This document shows positions 47,523 to 55,764 of a stretch of DNA of 64,000 nt, piece after piece. Source of the DNA: Microbacterium azadirachtae (GTDB taxonomy: Bacteria > Actinomycetota > Actinomycetes > Actinomycetales > Microbacteriaceae); NCBI RefSeq assembly GCF_000956505.1, contig NZ_JYIX01000038.1, forward strand, positions 124,001 through 188,000. Reading direction: 5' to 3'. The notes under the pieces were generated by a model, which did not search any database, was not told the origin of the DNA, and saw only the letters and a program-made list of their open reading frames with translations. Every line of letters starts with the position of its first letter. Positions within the stretch are counted from its first letter, which is position 1. Made by a program: the position numbers and the translations under genes.

Positions 47523-48941
47523 GTGGCAGAACGACAGAAGATCCTCGCATCCGTCGACACGGACTTTCCCCGGTGGTACCAGGACGTGCTCGAAAAGGCC
47601 GAGCTCGCCGACAACGGACCCGTGCGCGGCACGATGGTCATCCGACCGTATGCCTACGCGGTGTGGGAGCGCATGCAGTCCGAGGTCGATGCCCGGATCA
47701 AGGCGACCGGTGCCGAGAACGTGTACCTGCCGCTGTTCATCCCGCAGTCGTATCTCGAACGCGAGGCGGAGCACGTGGAGGGTTTCAGTCCCGAACTCGC
47801 CGTGGTCACGCATGCCGGCGGCAAGGAGCTCACCGAGCCCGTCGTCGTCCGTCCGACGTCCGAGACGCTGTTCGGGGAGCTGATGGCGAAGTGGATCCAG
47901 TCGCACCGCGATCTGCCGATGCTGCTGAACCAGTGGGCGAATGTCGTGCGCTGGGAGATGCGTCCGCGACTCTTCCTGCGCACCAGCGAGTTCCTGTGGC
48001 AGGAAGGCCACACCGCTCACGCCACGCGTGAGGATGCCGCCGAGTACGCCACGCGCATTCACCTCGAGGTCTACAAGGACTTCCTGGAGAACGTGCTCGC
48101 GATCCCCGTGCTGCCCGGGTTCAAGACACCGTCCGAGCGCTTCGCGGGCGCCACCAACACGATGACGTGCGAAGCGATGATGGGCGACGGCAAGGCGTTG
48201 CAGATGGCCACGAGCCACGAACTCGGCCAGAACTTCGCCACCGCCTTCGACATCACCTACACCGACGCCCAGGGCAAGGTGCAGACCACCTGGACCACCT
48301 CCTGGGGCTCGTCGACGCGCATGATGGGTGGCCTGATCATGTCGCACGGTGATGACTTCGGACTGCGCATTCCTCCGCGCATCGCGCCGCATCAGGTGGT
48401 CGTCATCGCCGTGAAGGACGACGACCGCACCGTTGACGCGGCGAAGCAGATCGTCGCGGACCTCTCCACCGCGGGAGTGCGCACGAAGCTCGATGTGCGG
48501 ATCGCCCCTGGCTTCGGTCGACGCGCCACCGAATGGGAGCTCAAGGGCGTGCCGGTTCGCCTCGAGGTCGGTCCGCGCGATCTGGACGCCGCACAGGTCA
48601 CCTATGCGCGCCGCGACACGGACGGCAAGTCGCCGCTGCCGCTGGCGGACCTCGTGACCACGATCCCGGTGCTCCTGGACCGGATGCAGGAGGACATGCT
48701 CGCGAGCGCTCGCACGCGCCTCGCTGAGCGCACGACGCACGTGTCGACGATCGACGAGGCGCGTGAAGCCGCCAAGACCGGGTTCGCGGTGATCGACTGG
48801 GTCGTCCTCGGCGAGGCCGGCGAGAAGGAGCTCAACAGGGACGCCATCACCGTGCGCTGCCTGCAGACGCGTGACGGACGGATGCCCGACCCGCTGAATC
48901 CCGAGCAGGATCTCGTTGCGATCGTCGGGCGCGCGTACTGA
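47523..48941 (+). CDS. proS: Prolyl-tRNA synthetase, short archaeal/eukaryotic type
   Basis: Charges tRNA-Pro. At 472 aa it lacks the ~180-residue editing insertion of the common bacterial form (~570 aa) and has the shorter type-3 layout: DFPRWYQDVLEKAELAD at the N terminus, class-II motif 2 region VVRWEMRPRLFLRTSEFLWQ near 140-159, GHTAHATREDA, motif 3 region TSWGSSTRMMGGLIM near 259-273, and an anticodon-binding domain from ~285 (PHQVVVIAV). It ends in VAIVGRAY rather than the longer zinc-like C domain start. The start is either GTG 47520 or 47523. Confidence 0.93.
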   Translation: MAERQKILASVDTDFPRWYQDVLEKAELADNGPVRGTMVIRPYAYAVWERMQSEVDARIKATGAENVYLPLFIPQSYLEREAEHVEGFSPELAVVTHAGGKELTEPVVVRPTSETLFGELMAKWIQSHRDLPMLLNQWANVVRWEMRPRLFLRTSEFLWQEGHTAHATREDAAEYATRIHLEVYKDFLENVLAIPVLPGFKTPSERFAGATNTMTCEAMMGDGKALQMATSHELGQNFATAFDITYTDAQGKVQTTWTTSWGSSTRMMGGLIMSHGDDFGLRIPPRIAPHQVVVIAVKDDDRTVDAAKQIVADLSTAGVRTKLDVRIAPGFGRRATEWELKGVPVRLEVGPRDLDAAQVTYARRDTDGKSPLPLADLVTTIPVLLDRMQEDMLASARTRLAERTTHVSTIDEAREAAKTGFAVIDWVVLGEAGEKELNRDAITVRCLQTRDGRMPDPLNPEQDLVAIVGRAY

Positions 48942-48951
48942 CGTCCGCTCC

Positions 48952-49605
48952 TCAGCGCACTCGGACGAGACGGTACTGGCCATCCGGGGTACGGCCACCG
49001 AAGTGGAACCCCAACCGCTCCGCCAGACGCAGAGACGGGTGGTTGTCTTCATGGATCACTGCAGCGATCCAGTTCACCCCCAACTCGGCGAAGGCGACGT
49101 CGATGAGGGCCGTCGCAGCTTCCGCCGCATAGCCCTGTCCGGTGCAGGACGGTAGCAGGAGCCAGCCGATCTCGGCACCGAAGGTGAGTGGATCCGTACC
49201 GCGCAGATGCAGCGAGACATCGCCGATCACCACGTCACCTCGAGTGACGGCGAGTGCGAGGAAGTCGCCGTCGTAGCAGAGCCGGGTGCGCCGGGTCCGA
49301 TGCTGCAGATGCCGCGCCGACGCACGGCGACTCCGGACCGGCCATGGCAGGAACTCACGGATCGTGGGCGACGACTGGATCCGAAACCAATCTGCGGTGT
49401 CGGCCGTTCTGTACGGGCGCAACAACAGGCGGGGCGTCACCAACGTGCGGGCGACGAGAGGGGCGCGTGCCTTTGGCCCGCGAAGGAAATCCGGGCGGCG
49501 CAGCGGGATCGCGTCTCGCACCGCCCGCATCCAGGACCCTTCGCCGCCCGGATGCTGCAGCACGCGGTGCTCGTGCGTCGGGTCGCGATGAACGATGCCT
49601 GCCAT
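48952..49605 (-). CDS. GNAT acetyltransferase
   Basis: 217-aa RimJ/RimL-type acetyltransferase with an unusual ~50-residue N-terminal extension (HRDPTHEHRVLQHPGGEGSW). The core begins LVTPRLLLRPYRTADTADWF; the acetyl-CoA region is GWLLLPSCTGQGYAAEAATALI near 147-168, with NHPSLRLAERLGFHFGGRT near the end. TAGGTT on the - strand (49613-49618) ends 7 nt before ATG 49605, which supports the long form. Substrate unknown. Confidence 0.82.
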   Translation of the reverse strand: MAGIVHRDPTHEHRVLQHPGGEGSWMRAVRDAIPLRRPDFLRGPKARAPLVARTLVTPRLLLRPYRTADTADWFRIQSSPTIREFLPWPVRSRRASARHLQHRTRRTRLCYDGDFLALAVTRGDVVIGDVSLHLRGTDPLTFGAEIGWLLLPSCTGQGYAAEAATALIDVAFAELGVNWIAAVIHEDNHPSLRLAERLGFHFGGRTPDGQYRLVRVR

Positions 49606-49612
49606 GGATCCG

Positions 49613-49618
49613 AACCTA
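49613..49618 (-). promoter_or_regulatory. -10 box of the GNAT gene at 49605
   Basis: On the - strand TAGGTT ends 7 nt before ATG 49605. Confidence 0.5.
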
Positions 49619-49756
49619 GGCACGCCCGCCATGCGCGACTGAGGCGGTGACTCTGCGCCCTCTGTGAAACACTTCAGGCCCCGATAAACGCACGCCGTGC
49701 ACTACGCGGTCGGCTCCGAGAAGAGCTCCGGGACAGGGTCAATACACGGTCTGCTG

Positions 49757-49762
49757 TACTAT
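49757..49762 (+). promoter_or_regulatory. -10 box of the metal-sensor operon
   Basis: TACTAT ends 6 nt before ATG 49769. The imperfect dyad around TACACGGTCTGCTGTA (49743-49758) just upstream could be the repressor's own operator. Confidence 0.5.
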
Positions 49763-49768
49763 GACGGC

Positions 49769-50101
49769 ATGCTCACCGCCACGCGACCACACACGGCTGC
49801 ACTGTCTCGCCTGGGCCACGCCCTTTCGGACTCGACTCGGGCGGCCGTTCTCCTGGCACTACGGAACGGGCCGGCCTACCCGTCCGAGCTCGCCGACGAT
49901 CTGGGCGTGTCGCGGCAGGTGATGTCGAACCAGCTGGCATGTCTGCGCGGCTGTGGGCTGGTGGAGGCCGTCGCAGAAGGCAGGCGTTCGTCGTACCGGC
50001 TCGCCGACCCGCACCTCGCGCCTGCCCTCACAGAGCTCCTCCAGGTCGTCTTGTCAGTCGAACCGAACTGCTGCACGGGGGAGGGGTGCAGCTGCTCATG
50101 A
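49769..50101 (+). CDS. ArsR/SmtB-type metal sensor, CmtR-like
   Basis: 110-aa winged-helix repressor. The DNA-recognition region reads LADDLGVSRQVMSNQLACLRG. Cys58 and Cys62 in LACLRGCGL match the CmtR metal-site pair, and the C-terminal tail adds Cys101, 102, 107 and 109 (NCCTGEGCSC), which can supply the third ligand. CmtR proteins bind Cd(II)/Pb(II) and then leave the operator. It overlaps the cation exporter gene by four bases (ATGA), so it probably represses both. The start is fixed by the -10 box. Confidence 0.9.
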   Translation: MLTATRPHTAALSRLGHALSDSTRAAVLLALRNGPAYPSELADDLGVSRQVMSNQLACLRGCGLVEAVAEGRRSSYRLADPHLAPALTELLQVVLSVEPNCCTGEGCSCS

Positions 50102-50754
50102 CGATCGCCTCCGTCGCCGGCGATCGCCGCCAGGTCCTGCAGCGACGGATCCGCTGGATCGTCGCGGCGACCATCGGATACAACGTCATCGAGGCCATCG
50201 TCGCCATCGGTGCGGGCGTGGCGGCGTCATCCAGCGCGCTGATCGCATTCGGCTTGGATTCGACCGTGGAAGTGATGTCCGCAGCGGCCGTCGCCTGGCA
50301 GTTCACCCGTCGTGACCCGGAACGATGGGAGAAGGGAACGCTGCGCGTCATCGCCGTCGCGTTCTTCGCCCTCGCGGTCTACGTGACGGTCACGTCGCTC
50401 ATGACGCTCATCGGGCGCGTGGAAGCGGAGCACACAACCCTCGGAATGGTCATCACGGCGCTGAGCGTCATCGTCATGCCGTTCCTCTCGCTGGCCGAGC
50501 GCCGCGCGGGCCGTGAACTCGGCTCCGCGACGGCGGTCGCAGACTCGAAACAGACACTGATCTGCACCTATCTGTCGGCCGCCGTGCTGGTCGGTCTGGT
50601 GCTCAATTCGCTGTTCGGGTGGTGGTGGGCCGACGCGGTCGCTGGCCTGGTGATCGCCGGATTCGCGATCCGAGAGGGCATCGAAGCCTGGCGAGGCGAT
50701 TCCTGCGCGACGTCGGTCGGCATGATCCTCGAGGACGACGGGGGCCATTCCTGA
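50098..50754 (+). CDS. Cation-diffusion-facilitator-like exporter
   Basis: 218-aa membrane protein with five or six hydrophobic helices, starting after a basic RRIRWIV segment. LIAFGLDSTVEVMSAAAVAW near 46-65 and TAVADSKQTLICTYL near 148-162 are at the places of the two metal-site helices of CDF transporters. There is no long His-rich loop and no large C-terminal cytoplasmic domain, so this is the short type. With the overlapping CmtR-like sensor it probably exports Cd/Pb/Zn-like ions. GTG 50086 is a possible earlier start. Confidence 0.85.
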   Translation: MTIASVAGDRRQVLQRRIRWIVAATIGYNVIEAIVAIGAGVAASSSALIAFGLDSTVEVMSAAAVAWQFTRRDPERWEKGTLRVIAVAFFALAVYVTVTSLMTLIGRVEAEHTTLGMVITALSVIVMPFLSLAERRAGRELGSATAVADSKQTLICTYLSAAVLVGLVLNSLFGWWWADAVAGLVIAGFAIREGIEAWRGDSCATSVGMILEDDGGHS

Positions 50755-50757
50755 CCT

Positions 50758-50835
50758 CGACGCCCCCTCTGGCGGCCGACGCCCCCTCGCAGAGACGCGT
50801 CTCAGAGGGGGTGCGGATACTCGGAGGGGGCGTCG
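50758..50835. repeat. Nested palindromes between convergent genes
   Basis: CGACGCCCCCTC occurs twice (50758-50769 and 50777-50788), and its exact inverse GAGGGGGCGTCG occurs once (50824-50835), so two alternative 12-bp stems can form. Inside lie a perfect 12-mer palindrome GAGACGCGTCTC (50792-50803) and a CCCCCTC/GAGGGGG pair. It lies between converging transcripts and probably ends both; the modular repeats also suggest a REP-like element. Confidence 0.65.
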
Positions 50836-50865
50836 ACGCAGGGGAGCGCGGCCGGACAGGTCGGA

Positions 50866-51888
50866 TCAGCGGGACTCGCTCAGGAATCGCTGGGTTCCCT
50901 GAGCGATCTCCGCTGACAGGGTGTGGTGCAGGTAGTGCTCGCCGGGCAGCGGCACGACCTCGCCGCGGTCGACACTCGCCGCCTGCTCCTCGTGCAAGGT
51001 CATCCAACCTTTCACATCCGTGTTGTCGTCCTGCACGAACAGGAGCACAGGGAGATCTCGGCTGAATGCCAGCCGCTGCGCGTCGTGAAAGTTCTGCGAG
51101 AAGTGCTCCGTCTCGTCGACATACGTGGCGCTGAGGCTGTTCTGCATCGACAGGATCTTCATCTGCTTCTTCGCGTCCTCACTGAACGGCGTACCGGCAT
51201 AGGGATCGCCCCCGAGATCGGTCAGCACGCGCATCAACCCGAGCGACTTCATGGCCTGCATTGCACCGATCGGCAGTTCGTCGTCCATTCCTGGCTGCGT
51301 GGGCACGCTGCTGTCGATGCCGACGAACGCGGAAACCTCATCGGGGTAGGTGTTGGCGTACTCGAGGCCGTAGATGCCCGCAATGGAGTGGCCCATCAAC
51401 GCGTAGCGGCGGATGCCAAGCTGGCCGAGAGCATCGTGTACCTCGGAGACGATGTTCGCGGAGGTGCGTGGCCGGTCGGTCTGATCACTGAGGCCGTAGC
51501 CGAACGGCTCCACGACAACTGTGCGGTAGTTCGCGCCGAGCTTCTCGGTGAGGGGACCGAAGTCGAGTGCCGGCGACGCCGTGCCGAAGCCGGGCAGCAA
51601 CACGATGGTCTGCTCGCCCTGTCCGCTGACGACGACATTCATCTTCTTGCCGTCGACGTCGACCTTCTGCCCATACGGCTCGATCTCCTCGGCCTCCGCC
51701 GACGTGGCGACCGCGTTGGTGATGGAGGTGGCGGCGAGCGTGACACCGACGATGGCTACGAGGCCCGCGATCGAGAACGCGATGACTTTCAGGAACGTCC
51801 TTCCGCGGCGCAGCTTCCGCTTCGGCGGGGTGTCGTGGGGATCGTTCGGAGCGATGGGATGACCGGATCCGGCGGTGCGGGTATTCAT
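50866..51888 (-). CDS. Membrane-anchored alpha/beta hydrolase
   Basis: 340-aa protein: cytoplasmic basic N terminus (PPKRKLRRGRTFLK), one transmembrane helix ~34-56, then an extracytoplasmic alpha/beta hydrolase. Oxyanion segment VLLPGFGTASPALDF near 96, VVEPFGYGLSDQTDRPR near 124, nucleophile elbow MGHSIAGIYGLEYA near 164 and late His in PLPGEHYLHHTLS near 316. Substrate unknown; the fold fits esterases and haloperoxidase-like proteins. On the - strand TACGTT at 51895-51900 ends 6 nt before the ATG, a likely -10 box. Confidence 0.85.
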   Translation of the reverse strand: MNTRTAGSGHPIAPNDPHDTPPKRKLRRGRTFLKVIAFSIAGLVAIVGVTLAATSITNAVATSAEAEEIEPYGQKVDVDGKKMNVVVSGQGEQTIVLLPGFGTASPALDFGPLTEKLGANYRTVVVEPFGYGLSDQTDRPRTSANIVSEVHDALGQLGIRRYALMGHSIAGIYGLEYANTYPDEVSAFVGIDSSVPTQPGMDDELPIGAMQAMKSLGLMRVLTDLGGDPYAGTPFSEDAKKQMKILSMQNSLSATYVDETEHFSQNFHDAQRLAFSRDLPVLLFVQDDNTDVKGWMTLHEEQAASVDRGEVVPLPGEHYLHHTLSAEIAQGTQRFLSESR

Positions 51889-51950
51889 ATGTTCAACGTA
51901 TGGTGGGCGTCCTCACGGCGGATCGGGCGCGGGTACCGGCGCCGGTCACA

Positions 51951-51976
51951 AAAGATGGTCCCGCAGAACCATCTTT
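51951..51976 (-). terminator. Terminator of the sigma-factor locus
   Basis: AAAGATGGT (51951-51959) and ACCATCTTT (51968-51976) form a perfect 9-bp stem with an 8-nt loop. Read on the - strand it ends in CATCTTTTG, a T-rich tail, after the gene at 52039. Confidence 0.7.
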
Positions 51977-52038
51977 CCGAACGGGTCTCATCAGGGTGTG
52001 ACTGGATGGCGGGTGTTCACCAGCGGTTGCACCCGCTT

Positions 52039-52512
52039 CTATGAGGAGTGGGTGATGACGCGGGTGAGCTCCGGCGCGTGGTCTGTTCGGAGGACTCTTG
52101 TCCGCCCGTCGGTGAGGGTCACGCACACGGCTGGGCCGGGGGACCACAGAAGGAACTGGGCCGAGCCTGCCAGTCGCCACCCGAGCCCGCCGGCGTCGCC
52201 GATGGTGGCCGTCGTGGTCTCGACCTGACGTACTTCGGTGAGGGGGATGTGCATGACGCGGAATGGCACGAGGTGCGCGGTGATGTGGGTGTCCGAGACG
52301 GTGAGCGTGATGCGTCGTATGAAGAAGAGCACTCCGGCCGCCAGGATCAGGAGGAAGGCGACCGGAAGGAGCCATACGATCCAGGGATTCGGGGCATCGG
52401 GCTTGGCGACGATGGCGGGGACCGCGATCGCGGTAATCGCAGCAAGGAACGCTAGGACAGCTGCGCCGAGGTAGACCATCCAGCGTGGCCCGACGCTGGT
52501 CTCATGGAACAT
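52039..52512 (-). CDS. Two-helix membrane protein with PH-like domain
   Basis: 157-aa protein with two transmembrane helices (~12-36, ~45-68) followed by a small beta-rich domain (LTVSDTHITAHLVPF, IPLTEVRQVETTTA, AGSAQFLLWSPGPAVCVTL) resembling bacterial PH domains. Function unknown. It is the last gene of the sigma-factor locus and resembles the product at 56389 in layout. ATG 52512 lies 89 nt from the sigma gene. Confidence 0.7.
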   Translation of the reverse strand: MFHETSVGPRWMVYLGAAVLAFLAAITAIAVPAIVAKPDAPNPWIVWLLPVAFLLILAAGVLFFIRRITLTVSDTHITAHLVPFRVMHIPLTEVRQVETTTATIGDAGGLGWRLAGSAQFLLWSPGPAVCVTLTDGRTRVLRTDHAPELTRVITHSS

Positions 52513-52601
52513 GATGTCCGGACTCCCTGATCTGATATCTCGCGACTCTCGTTGCTTTGAAGGGGGAGAGTCTATCTGCGCGCGTCGCACAACCGGGTCG
52601 A

Positions 52602-53174
52602 TCAACGCCCGGATCCTTTCTGTCTTGCGAGTAGTTCGCTCGGAGTGCTGTTGTCGGTGGACCGTCGGTCGTCGCGGGCAAGAGTTCCGGGCGTTTGCGG
52701 ATCGAGCAAGACGCGCAGTTGTTGGCGAGCGCGTTGGTAGCGCCCGCGGGCGGTGGACGCGGGGATGCCGAGCAGGGTGCTGCATTCGACCAGGGAGAGT
52801 TGTTCCCAGTGCACCAGCCGGATGATCTCCGTAAGATCGGACGGAAGACGCTCGATGGCGTCGCGCACGTCCACTCCCTGATCTGCGGGCGGGAGGGCTT
52901 CCTGGTGGAGACGATCGCGCAGACGGTCCGCGAGGGCCCACTGCCGCCGCTTCCCGCGGGCGTAGTTGCGCAGCACACCGCGCGCGACGCCGAACAGCCA
53001 CATCCGGGCGGACTCGGCTTCGACGGGTAGGTCAGCGACTCGCCGCCAAGCGGTGACCATGGTCTCGCCCAGCAGGTCCGCCGCGTCGTCCCTCTCGACG
53101 CGGCGGAGGAAGTAAGCCAAAAGGTCCGATCCGGACGCATTCAGTGCTGCTGTGAGCCTGTCGGGTTCGTTCAT
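52602..53174 (-). CDS. ECF-type sigma factor
   Basis: 190-aa RNA polymerase sigma factor. Region 2 spans ~10-75 (LLAYFLRRVERDDAADLLGE, ARMWLFGVARGVLRNYARG) and region 4 ~100-155 (AIERLPSDLTEIIRLVHWEQ, LSLVECSTLLGIPASTARGR, with the recognition helix). A ~30-residue polar tail follows. ATG 53174 overlaps the stop of the upstream membrane-protein gene (ATGA). It should direct transcription of a small regulon; no match of its own promoter was clear. Confidence 0.9.
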   Translation of the reverse strand: MNEPDRLTAALNASGSDLLAYFLRRVERDDAADLLGETMVTAWRRVADLPVEAESARMWLFGVARGVLRNYARGKRRQWALADRLRDRLHQEALPPADQGVDVRDAIERLPSDLTEIIRLVHWEQLSLVECSTLLGIPASTARGRYQRARQQLRVLLDPQTPGTLARDDRRSTDNSTPSELLARQKGSGR

Positions 53175-53875
53175 GATGCTGGCTGGCACTGCATTTGCAG
53201 ATTGGTCGACCAGTCCGTGGATGCACCGACCGCGACGGCGTGCGCGTTGAGCACATCCTGCAGCCCCGTGTCTACCGCGACCGCGTAGAGGTCGTCGGCG
53301 GTGGGGCCGGCCGTCGTCTTCGGCACCACGTCGAGCCCGCCGCTGCTCTTCAGCACCACCATGAGCGCGTCGGGGCCATTCGGATCGGGAATCACTGTTC
53401 CCTTTGCCTCAGCAGCTTTGGGCAGCCCGTCCGCAGGATTCAATGCTGCAAGCTGGGCCGGCACATCCACGAGCTTGGTGAAATCGGCCGACGTCGCCCA
53501 GGCCTTCAGTGCCGCCCCAGCTGCAGACGCCGTCTGAATTCGGTCGCCTGCCGTTGTGGTCTCGTTGATCAGAATGTGCTCCTCGCATTGCCGGCCGCTG
53601 GGCAACGTGAACGAATAGGCGATGTCGGGTTTGGCGGCCCACCCAGTCCAGGTGAACAAACCGCTGGCCATCGCCGCGCTCGCACCGCCGGTGAACAGCA
53701 CCGCCAGACCCGCCCCGGCCGCCCAGCGCATTGCGCGCGTACGCCGCCTTGCCGTTGCCTCGGCCCGTGCTTCCCGGGACATGACCGCGATCGTCTCGGC
53801 GAACCAAGCAGAATCGATGGATGGGGTGACAGGTGCGGAACGGTCGAGCTTTTCGGTGAGTGGTTCGTCAGGCAT
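53171..53875 (-). CDS. Probable anti-sigma-like membrane protein
   Basis: 234-aa protein with a ~48-residue cytoplasmic part (EPLTEKLDRSAPVTPSIDSAWF, EARAEATARRRTRAMRW), one transmembrane helix (~50-72) and an extracytoplasmic domain with CEEHILINETTTAGDR and C-terminal NLQMQCQ. It is encoded directly before and overlapping the sigma gene, which suggests it controls that sigma. It lacks an obvious zinc-binding HxxxCxxC anti-sigma motif, so the role is inferred from context only. ATG 53875 has GGAGAG upstream. Confidence 0.7.
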   Translation of the reverse strand: MPDEPLTEKLDRSAPVTPSIDSAWFAETIAVMSREARAEATARRRTRAMRWAAGAGLAVLFTGGASAAMASGLFTWTGWAAKPDIAYSFTLPSGRQCEEHILINETTTAGDRIQTASAAGAALKAWATSADFTKLVDVPAQLAALNPADGLPKAAEAKGTVIPDPNGPDALMVVLKSSGGLDVVPKTTAGPTADDLYAVAVDTGLQDVLNAHAVAVGASTDWSTNLQMQCQPAS

Positions 53876-54120
53876 CGCTCTCTCCAATGGATCGCTTCTA
53901 CTACGTACCTGTCCGGTTGATGCCCGATCGTCCATTGCAACCTCGATTCAGCTCAAAAGCGATGTGCCGACGACACGGATCTTCACGCCCAGCATGTTCG
54001 ATATCGAGATGGTTGGGGGGAGAGGCAGCCATGCTCTATGCAGACCTCGCGCAGTCCGAACCTCGCCACGTGCCGCCTGGATTCGGGCGTGACTGACTGA
54101 GAAGCGTCTGGAGTCGGGAG

Positions 54121-54126
54121 TAGGTT
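54121..54126 (+). promoter_or_regulatory. -10 box of the lipoprotein gene at 54133
   Basis: TAGGTT ends 6 nt before GTG 54133, favouring it over the adjacent TTG at 54130. Confidence 0.5.
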
Positions 54127-54132
54127 GCATTG

Positions 54133-54681
54133 GTGAAGAAGTCCATCCGATCCGGGCTTGCCGTGGCCGCCACGGCGATCCTGCTGTCGGGGTGCGCCGG
54201 CGGGGATGTCGCTGGCGATGCGCGCAGGGAAGCGGAGAAGAGCGTCTCGATAGGGGTCGATCATCTGGCGAAGGGTCTCGCCGATTCGATCTCTTCAGAC
54301 AGCATCGGAGCGCAGCTGACTGCGGATGCGATATCGAGGATGGGCGTGCCAATGCTGTCCGATCCTGACCTTCCTCCCTCGGCTTCACCGGCGCCATACA
54401 CACCCGGTGTCGGTACCGCGGTCGTACTCGGCACCTCAGGCACAGGGCAAGCGACCCGGTTCACGTTTTGGATCTACCAAGACGTCTCGACATCAGTGTC
54501 GTTCGTCAGCCTGTCGGTACAGGTATACGGATGCGGTGAAATGGTGATCGAGCGTTCGCGCGCGGTCCGGCTTCATGATGTCCCATGCCCTTCCTGGGCG
54601 GCACCGTGGGGGAGCGGGGAAGCGAAGCGACTTTCCCTTGAAGCAGTTCTCACCGACTATCGCGGCGGCACGGCCTGGTGA
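54133..54681 (+). CDS. Putative lipoprotein
   Basis: 182-aa secreted protein. KKSIRSGLAVAATAILLSGC is a type-II signal with lipobox LSGC (Cys21). The mature part has a variable N-terminal half and a C-terminal domain with ATRFTFWIYQDVSTSVSF near 118 and paired cysteines (VYGCGEM, VPCPSW). I do not recognise the family. It is monocistronic at the edge of the accessory region. Confidence 0.68.
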   Translation: MKKSIRSGLAVAATAILLSGCAGGDVAGDARREAEKSVSIGVDHLAKGLADSISSDSIGAQLTADAISRMGVPMLSDPDLPPSASPAPYTPGVGTAVVLGTSGTGQATRFTFWIYQDVSTSVSFVSLSVQVYGCGEMVIERSRAVRLHDVPCPSWAAPWGSGEAKRLSLEAVLTDYRGGTAW

Positions 54682-54779
54682 CTGCGAGAACAGGTCATCC
54701 TCTGATGGGTAACCCCGTGTCCTAGTAGTCCGCAAAGTGACGATCGCGCCGCACAGATCGTCCGCGATAGCAGCTAGCG

Positions 54780-55082
54780 TTAGCGGGCTCCCTCTCGGGT
54801 GACAGGAGTTCGTCGGAGCTGGTCGGCAGTGGCCTGCACGGTGCTCGCGGTTGTGAGCTCGCGGGGCGTCGTGCCCAGCGCGTCGGCCAGACGTGCGACG
54901 TCGTTCAGGGTGAAGCCTTCATGGAGGCATGCGCGGAAGTCCATCGCATTCATTCCGACGTCGAACAGAACTCTCGATACGGACTTGCCGTTGCGGTTAC
55001 GGAAACGCTCTAGGGCGCGAGGGTGAAGCGCTACGCGGACTTCTCTGTTCATGCTGTTCGGCTGCGCGTGGACGTGGGTCAT
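54780..55082 (-). CDS. Small XRE-like helix-turn-helix protein
   Basis: 100-aa protein. Residues ~30-75 (KSVSRVLFDVGMNAMDFRAC, then GFTLNDVARLADALGTTPRE) have the helix pattern of XRE/Cro DNA-binding domains. The N terminus holds LHPRALERFRNRNG. ATG 55082 overlaps the stop of the upstream membrane-protein gene (ATGA); an internal ATG at 55052 is an alternative. Probably a local regulator. Confidence 0.65.
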   Translation of the reverse strand: MTHVHAQPNSMNREVRVALHPRALERFRNRNGKSVSRVLFDVGMNAMDFRACLHEGFTLNDVARLADALGTTPRELTTASTVQATADQLRRTPVTREGAR

Positions 55083-55381
55083 GACAAGACGACGATGATG
55101 ATGGCGGCGATGGAGGCGGCGATCACGACGACGAGCCCCACCCACCCGAGCATGATTCCGAGGTCCGCCCGCTCCCGACCGCGTTCCCGATGCACCTCGA
55201 TCTGCCTCCGCGCTGCGTGCCCAGCGATGAGCGCGACGACTGAGCCGAGCAGGGGGACCAGGCATACGATGCCGAGGAACCCGCTGATCAGCGAAATGGT
55301 GGCCAAGGAGTTCATTCGGGCAGATGCGAAAAGCGGATCCGTGAGGGGCACTGATCTCGCGGTCCGAGGACGGATCTCCAT
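55079..55381 (-). CDS. DUF4190-type small membrane protein
   Basis: 100-aa protein with two transmembrane helices (~24-48, ~76-98) and the DUF4190 pattern LATISLISGFLGIVCLVP, then ALIAGHAARRQI and RADLGIMLGWVGLVVV. Function of the family is unknown. ATG 55381, GTG 55387 and ATG 55315 are possible starts and no ribosome site decides between them. Its end is coupled to the XRE-like gene. Confidence 0.65.
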   Translation of the reverse strand: MEIRPRTARSVPLTDPLFASARMNSLATISLISGFLGIVCLVPLLGSVVALIAGHAARRQIEVHRERGRERADLGIMLGWVGLVVVIAASIAAIIIVVLS

Positions 55382-55387
55382 CGTCAC

Positions 55388-55764
55388 ACCGCCATCGCGC
55401 GCGCAGGCAGCGGGGAGGACGGGGCAAGCGGGTTCATGGGCTCACATTGCTCGGGGGGAGGGGCGGCAGAGGACGCCCTTCGCCGCGACGTGACGCGCCG
55501 CAGGGGTCTGTGCCGCGCATCGAGGTGTCACTAACAGAGATGCCATCGCGCGGGATTCATTACGCGACCGCGTCTCGGCACTTGCCCGTCACCCGTGGGC
55601 AGAACGGTCGAGCAGGTCCACACGCTCTTCGGCATCCCGATGAAAGCCGACGGTGAGGGCGGAGTCGACTTCTAGCGCATTGGGGGCGTATTCGACAGCG
55701 GCGTACTCCCGCGCGTGGAGGCCCGCACGGGTCTTGCGGGACCCATATCGGTTGCGTGTCGGGG
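55388..55764. other. Gene-poor stretch with a possible gene remnant
   Basis: 377 nt without a convincing intact gene. The one segment with protein-like composition is on the - strand, 55589-55816, reading AGLHAREYAAVEYAPNALEV and ending VDLLDRSAHG before its stop. It has no suitable start codon and runs into the end of the lipoprotein gene at 55765. It may be the 3' remnant of a lost gene. I see no tRNA, hairpin or other RNA signal. Confidence 0.3.

Noticed and set aside
53622..54096. Open + strand frames opposite the anti-sigma-like gene
   Set aside because: They mirror the - strand gene and have no ribosome site; the - strand reading has a clear membrane helix and coupling to the sigma gene.
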